From Kiritimatiellia bacterium (GTDB lineage Bacteria > Verrucomicrobiota > Kiritimatiellia > RFP12 > UBA1067), in NCBI GenBank assembly GCA_024405255.1, contig JAKSOY010000161.1, positions 1 through 10,376 of the forward strand: a stretch of DNA of 10,376 nucleotides. The letters are read 5' to 3'. Shown piece after piece: positions 6,970-10,376 of this stretch. A program made the position numbers and the translations under genes. Each line of letters opens with the position of its first letter. The first letter of the stretch is position 1. The notes beneath the pieces are model-generated. The model saw only the letters and a list, made by a program, of their open reading frames with translations. It was not told where the DNA came from and did no database searches.

Positions 6970-8037
6970 TCACTTCACCCCCGTTGCTTTCTTGATGATC
7001 TCGAGGTCCTTCACATCGTAGGGTGTGTGGTCGGGCCGGTACAGGTCGTGCTTCCAGGGCCCCTTGAAGTTCGGCGTGTAGACGCCGTTGGGCAGGTGCG
7101 TCTGCGACTTGCCGTTGACGAGTCCCCAGATCATGCTGCCCACGCCCGTTTCCTTGTAGATGGGAAGGATGTTCGGGATGTCGCAGCCGTTAGGACGATA
7201 GAGCCATTCGGTGCAGATGACAGGGCGGCCCAGCTGGACCATGTCCTTCAGCACCTTCCGCGTGCCGTCGGCAGGCTGATAGCAGTGGAACGTGATGATG
7301 TCGCTTTCATTCAGCACGATGTCGTTGACCCCCTTGTCGTTGTTCCAGCGGCAGACGGTCAGCGGCTGCGAGGGATTGATTTCACGCGCCCACGTGAAGC
7401 ACTTCTTCACGAGCGCAAGCGAATGCCGGCTGAAGCGGCCCATCGCGAACGTCGGCTCGTTGTAGAGGTCCCACACGAAAATGCGCGGATCGTCCTTGTG
7501 ATGGAGGATCACCGACTTCACGTATTCCTCGAGCCTGCCGTGCGTGCGGGAATCGGCCACCATCGTGTGTCCGGGCGACGGCACCCAGCCCCACATGCCC
7601 CACCCCGGCAGCGGCTCGGTCTGCTTGCCGAGTTCGGGATCGGTCGCGGGACCGAACTTGCAGTCGTCGAACAGCACCGGCATCACCTTGAGCTTCGCCT
7701 CGTCGGCGAGCTGCAGGTAGCGCTCGAACGCGCGCAGGAACCACACAGGGTCGTCCTCGTACACCTTGTACTGCAGGAAGATGCGCACGCAGTTGAAGCC
7801 GAGATCCGACGCGAGCTTGAATTCCTTACGCAGAACCTCGGGCGAGAAGCCGCCCTTCTGCCAGATGTCGACGTCGTTGATCGCGTTCGCGGGAATCTGG
7901 TTGAATCCGCAATACCACGGATTCGCCTTGCCCCAGGCCTGCGCCCGTTCAAGCGTCCAGCGCGCACCCGGCGCCGCCAGCACCGCCGCCGCCACGCAGG
8001 CGGCACCGATCAAACAGCTGATTCTCTTCAGTTCCAT
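6970..8037 (-). CDS. Secreted GH5-like (clan GH-A) glycosidase, single domain
   Basis: The 355-residue protein has a signal peptide (about 1-22, hydrophobic CLIGAACVAAAVLAA) followed directly by the catalytic barrel. The probable acid/base is E194 in WDLYNEP and the probable nucleophile is E277 in CTEW. It aligns over its whole length with the catalytic half of the next gene and by eye is about two-thirds identical, sharing stretches such as KYLQLADEAKLKVMP with one change. It lacks the LamG-like module. The start at 8037 is supported by AAAGGACT upstream and by the clean signal peptide. The frame extends 45 codons further upstream, but that part is Arg-rich and overlaps the epimerase gene. 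Substrate unknown; retained catalytic residues suggest an active enzyme. Confidence 0.85.
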   Translation of the reverse strand: MELKRISCLIGAACVAAAVLAAPGARWTLERAQAWGKANPWYCGFNQIPANAINDVDIWQKGGFSPEVLRKEFKLASDLGFNCVRIFLQYKVYEDDPVWFLRAFERYLQLADEAKLKVMPVLFDDCKFGPATDPELGKQTEPLPGWGMWGWVPSPGHTMVADSRTHGRLEEYVKSVILHHKDDPRIFVWDLYNEPTFAMGRFSRHSLALVKKCFTWAREINPSQPLTVCRWNNDKGVNDIVLNESDIITFHCYQPADGTRKVLKDMVQLGRPVICTEWLYRPNGCDIPNILPIYKETGVGSMIWGLVNGKSQTHLPNGVYTPNFKGPWKHDLYRPDHTPYDVKDLEIIKKATGVK

Positions 8038-8053
8038 TGGTTGTAGTCCTTTG

Positions 8054-9205
8054 TTAGTTGGCACGGAAACGGTATTCCGTCTTGGTGCGATAGGTTTCGC
8101 CCGGACGCAGCGTCGTCTGCGGATAATCGGGACGATTCGGCGTATTCGGATGATGCTGCGTCTCCATCGCAATGTGGCTGCGCGGCATCATCTGGATGCC
8201 ATCCTTCATCGTCCAGCGGCGCTCGATGAGATTGCCCGAATAGAACTGCACGCCCGGCTGGTCGGTCCAGATTTCCATCCGCCGCTTGTCGCCGCGCATT
8301 TCCGACACCTTGCGGAAACCCGTGCCGTTGAGGCAGAAGCTGTGGTCGTAGCCGGGATCGATCTGCACGTCGCGGTCAGGCGCGTTGATGCGCTCGCCGA
8401 TCTTGTGGAACGTGCGGAAGTCGAACGGCGTGCCCACCACGGACTTCGGCGGCCCGGGCAGCGGATTGAGCTTCCCGTCCACCGAAACATAGCGGTCGGC
8501 GTCGATCTGCAGGTCCTGTCCGTGCACGTCGCCCGTGCCGTTCAGGTTGAAGTAGACATGCTGCGTGAGGTTCATCGGCGTCGCCTTGTCCGTCGTCGCC
8601 TCGTATTCGATGCGCCACGTGTTGTCGGGCGTGATCGTATAGGTCACCTTCGCATCGACGTTCCCCGGGAAACCCTGCTCGCCGTCGGGAAAGCGCTTTG
8701 TGAAGACGATGCCCACGTCGTCGCCGCGTGTGAACGTTTCGGCCTTCCACACGAAGGAATACCAGCCGCGGGTACCGCCGTGGAGATGGCAGTCGCGCGT
8801 CACGTCGTTGCAGTCGAGCTGGTAGGTCTTGCCGTCAAGCGTGAAGCGTCCCTGCCAGATGCGGTTGCCGTAGCGGCCGATGATCGCCCCGAAGAACGGA
8901 TCGGTATCGTCCCAGCCCTTCACCGAGTCGAAGCCGATCGTCACGTCCACGAGCACACCCTTCGCATCCGGCACCAAGAGGCGCGACACGCGCCCGCCGT
9001 AGTCCGTGACTTCCATCACGAGGCCGCCCTTGCCGCGCAGCACATACGCCTTCGCCTGCTCGCCATGCTTCGTCACGCCGAACGGACGCGGCGACACTTC
9101 CAGGGCCTTCGGCAACCCTACCGCCATCGCCGAATTCAACCCTCCCATCATCATCGTCGCCGCGCACAGCACGGCGCCACACACTGCCATCTTTCTGTTT
9201 TTCAT
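8054..9205 (-). CDS. galM: Secreted aldose 1-epimerase (galactose mutarotase)
   Basis: The 383-residue protein interconverts alpha and beta anomers of free aldoses. The family landmarks are in order: GRYGNRI (about 110-116), LHGG with catalytic H142, TQHVYFNLNG with H216, GYDHSF with D287, PGVQFYSGN, and METQ with the catalytic-base Glu at E348 followed by HHPNTPN. A signal peptide of 28 residues (ending NSAMA) makes it extracytoplasmic, unlike cytosolic GalM of the Leloir pathway. It probably acts on sugars released by the two glycosidases encoded just downstream. A strong AAAGGAG ribosome binding site lies 4 bases before the ATG. It is the first gene of the operon, with 109 bases to the gene upstream. 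Confidence 0.92.
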   Translation of the reverse strand: MKNRKMAVCGAVLCAATMMMGGLNSAMAVGLPKALEVSPRPFGVTKHGEQAKAYVLRGKGGLVMEVTDYGGRVSRLLVPDAKGVLVDVTIGFDSVKGWDDTDPFFGAIIGRYGNRIWQGRFTLDGKTYQLDCNDVTRDCHLHGGTRGWYSFVWKAETFTRGDDVGIVFTKRFPDGEQGFPGNVDAKVTYTITPDNTWRIEYEATTDKATPMNLTQHVYFNLNGTGDVHGQDLQIDADRYVSVDGKLNPLPGPPKSVVGTPFDFRTFHKIGERINAPDRDVQIDPGYDHSFCLNGTGFRKVSEMRGDKRRMEIWTDQPGVQFYSGNLIERRWTMKDGIQMMPRSHIAMETQHHPNTPNRPDYPQTTLRPGETYRTKTEYRFRAN

Positions 9206-9217
9206 TTTTCTCCTTTC

Positions 9218-9236
9218 AAGGGACTCATTTTCCCTT
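9218..9236 (-). promoter_or_regulatory. Small hairpin before the galM ribosome binding site
   Basis: AAGGGA (9218-9223) and TCCCTT (9231-9236) form a 6-pair stem with a 7-base loop. In the minus-strand transcript it lies immediately before AAAGGAG. It could influence translation start or transcript stability, but a stem this short could arise by chance. Confidence 0.3.
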
Positions 9237-9277
9237 AATCGATCTCCGCTCTGATGCCATTTGTCCGTAGCCTCTCC

Positions 9278-9306
9278 ATGTTACGTCCATAATGCTCTTT
9301 TTTCAA
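9278..9306 (-). promoter_or_regulatory. Candidate promoter of the carbohydrate operon
   Basis: On the minus strand, TTGAAA (9301-9306) and TAACAT (9278-9283) are separated by 17 bases. They match the sigma70 consensus at five and four of six positions. It starts 9 bases beyond the stop of the HsdR-JAB gene and would give a leader of about 65 bases before galM. No terminator is visible between the two genes, so read-through is possible. Confidence 0.42.
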
Positions 9307-9314
9307 AATTGATA

Positions 9315-10376
9315 TCACATCAACCCTCCTTCAAGGAAGCTAAAGTACTCCTTACGATTGAAAACAATATGGTCAAGAAGCATAACCCCAACAATATCGC
9401 CCACTTGTCTGATGTGGTTGGTCATTTGGATGTCGGCATCCGAGGGCCGAAGCACACCCTCTGGATGGTTGTGAGCTATGACAATACCGGCGGCCTTGTC
9501 CGCCACAGCCCGAAAAAAGACCTCTCGAATATCAGGCGATGCCCGATCGAATGATCCAACAGCAACCGTATGCGTGTTAATCACCTCATTTGCACCATTG
9601 AGGGTAATGCAGAGAACATGTTCCTGGTGCTGAAAAGCAAAATGGCGAACCAACGGTAGAACGTCCTTTGTCTCGCGAATCTCGTCAATCATCTCCTGCA
9701 CGGAGACCTTCTTCTGCGGAACACCCGGGCCATGGCCCTTTCGGCTCGGTTTCAACGCAACAATTCCGTTGCCAGACCGAACCCCCTGGAACTTGACGCT
9801 CGCCTTGACGACTTCGGTGTGACGCATGGCCTGCATCAATTCGCTCATCGATCCCTGCTTGATCAACTGACGGCCAACGACATCTGCAAAGACATACGCG
9901 TCCAGCATGTCGCTTCCGAAATCATAATCCCTCCTGAAGAAGTCCACTTGTTTGACGTATTTCGCAAGAAGCCGAACGTAGTCCTTCCGCGGTCCAATGT
10001 CACTCACGCGCGTCTGGAAGATCTGCCGTAACGCACCAACGCGATACTGGACCTGCGCATCCGTCGCCGTGCGGGCCAATGCCGCGAATTGAGTAATGTC
10101 ACCCAGGGTGAATATCGCCGCGTCCAGAATCTGCCGATAGAGTTCTTTCGCCCGCTCGGGATCCGGTGGATCGGGCTCGTAGGGCGTCCCCTCGCGATAC
10201 TTGGCAAAAGCCCTGAGAATCGCGTCTGCATTATTCGTGAAATCCACCACAACGACACGATCCTTGCCCGGACACTTGCGATTGAGTCGCGAGACGGTCT
10301 GTACGGCATTACGATCCACAATCGGCTTGTCAATGAACATCCCCGCCAACAACGGCTGGTTAAATCCCGTCTGAAA
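9315..10376 (-). CDS. HsdR-like restriction helicase C-terminus fused to RadC-type JAB domain (5' partial)
   Basis: The frame is open through the right edge; 353 residues are visible. They begin FQTGFNQPLLAG, followed by AVQTVSRLNR (helicase motif VI) and KDRVVVVDF, as in type I restriction R subunits and related SF2 translocases. A helical region follows (about 70-200) containing DYVRLLAKYVKQVDFF and a YVFADVVGRQL stretch, again like the HsdR C-terminus, then SVQEMIDEI. Where HsdR proteins normally continue with a short tail, this one enters a JAB domain (about 233-353) with a complete metal site: HNHPEGVLRPSDAD fits H-x-H-x7-S-x2-D, and an upstream REVFF Glu is present. It ends LLDHIVFN...FLEGG like RadC. 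The nuclease and ATP-binding parts would lie outside the window. Codon use is less GC-biased than in the operon, which may indicate transfer. Confidence 0.85.
   Translation of the reverse strand, partial: FQTGFNQPLLAGMFIDKPIVDRNAVQTVSRLNRKCPGKDRVVVVDFTNNADAILRAFAKYREGTPYEPDPPDPERAKELYRQILDAAIFTLGDITQFAALARTATDAQVQYRVGALRQIFQTRVSDIGPRKDYVRLLAKYVKQVDFFRRDYDFGSDMLDAYVFADVVGRQLIKQGSMSELMQAMRHTEVVKASVKFQGVRSGNGIVALKPSRKGHGPGVPQKKVSVQEMIDEIRETKDVLPLVRHFAFQHQEHVLCITLNGANEVINTHTVAVGSFDRASPDIREVFFRAVADKAAGIVIAHNHPEGVLRPSDADIQMTNHIRQVGDIVGVMLLDHIVFNRKEYFSFLEGGLM

Noticed and set aside
5346..6995. 549-codon open frame on the plus strand
   Set aside because: It is antisense to the LamG/GH5-like gene, has low-complexity composition and no family signature.
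8038..8172. 45-codon upstream extension of the single-domain glycosidase
   Set aside because: It is Arg-rich, overlaps the end of galM and hides a clean signal peptide. The ATG at 8037 has a good ribosome binding site.
6835..9238. Two long plus-strand frames (403 and 490 codons)
   Set aside because: They are antisense to the second GH5-like gene and galM, which have clear family motifs, signal peptides and ribosome binding sites.
9225..9290. 21-residue leader peptide frame before galM
   Set aside because: Its ATG lies between the promoter boxes, upstream of the likely transcript start, and its ribosome binding site is poor.
9308..9322. TTGAT-N5-ATCAA inverted repeat as an operator
   Set aside because: The arms are only 5 bases and half of it lies in the coding end of the HsdR-JAB gene; chance is a sufficient explanation.

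Overview
The window is a GC-rich bacterial segment in which every gene I can support lies on the minus strand. Several traits suggest a PVC-type bacterium (Kiritimatiellota, Lentisphaerota or Verrucomicrobiota), perhaps gut-associated. These are a secreted oxidoreductase with a Tat signal next to a DUF1080 (3-keto-glycoside hydrolase) protein, a LamG-like 'ESTGEQYIDTG' module on a secreted glycosidase, and abundant short degenerate intergenic repeats. This placement is inference; there is no rRNA or other marker gene here.

Right end (9315-10376): the 3' end of a large gene that runs off the window. It encodes the end of an HsdR-like (type I restriction R subunit) helicase and its C-terminal helical region, fused in frame to a complete RadC-type JAB/JAMM domain. 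Its base composition is less GC-rich than that of the genes to its left.

Centre (709-9205): six closely spaced genes, probably one operon read leftwards from a promoter at about 9278-9306. In order they are a secreted aldose 1-epimerase, two tandem paralogous secreted GH5-like (clan GH-A) glycosidases (the second with an added LamG-like module), a Tat-exported Gfo/Idh/MocA oxidoreductase, a secreted HEAT + DUF1080 + galactose-binding-like protein, and a membrane-anchored PlsC-like acyltransferase. Gaps are 1 to 24 bases, with clear ribosome binding sites for most genes. The first five fit an extracytoplasmic carbohydrate pathway: glycosidases release oligosaccharides, the epimerase interconverts anomers, the oxidoreductase makes a 3-keto sugar, and the DUF1080 protein cleaves the 3-keto glycoside. 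No SusC/SusD or other transporter gene is in the window.

Left end (1-708): no confident gene. It holds two copies of a 56-base, two-hairpin, REP-like repeat, a good sigma70-like promoter pointing off the left edge with a possible gene start, a long nested inverted repeat that resembles a two-way terminator, and several arrays of 8- and 9-base degenerate repeats that end 6 bases from the acyltransferase stop codon.
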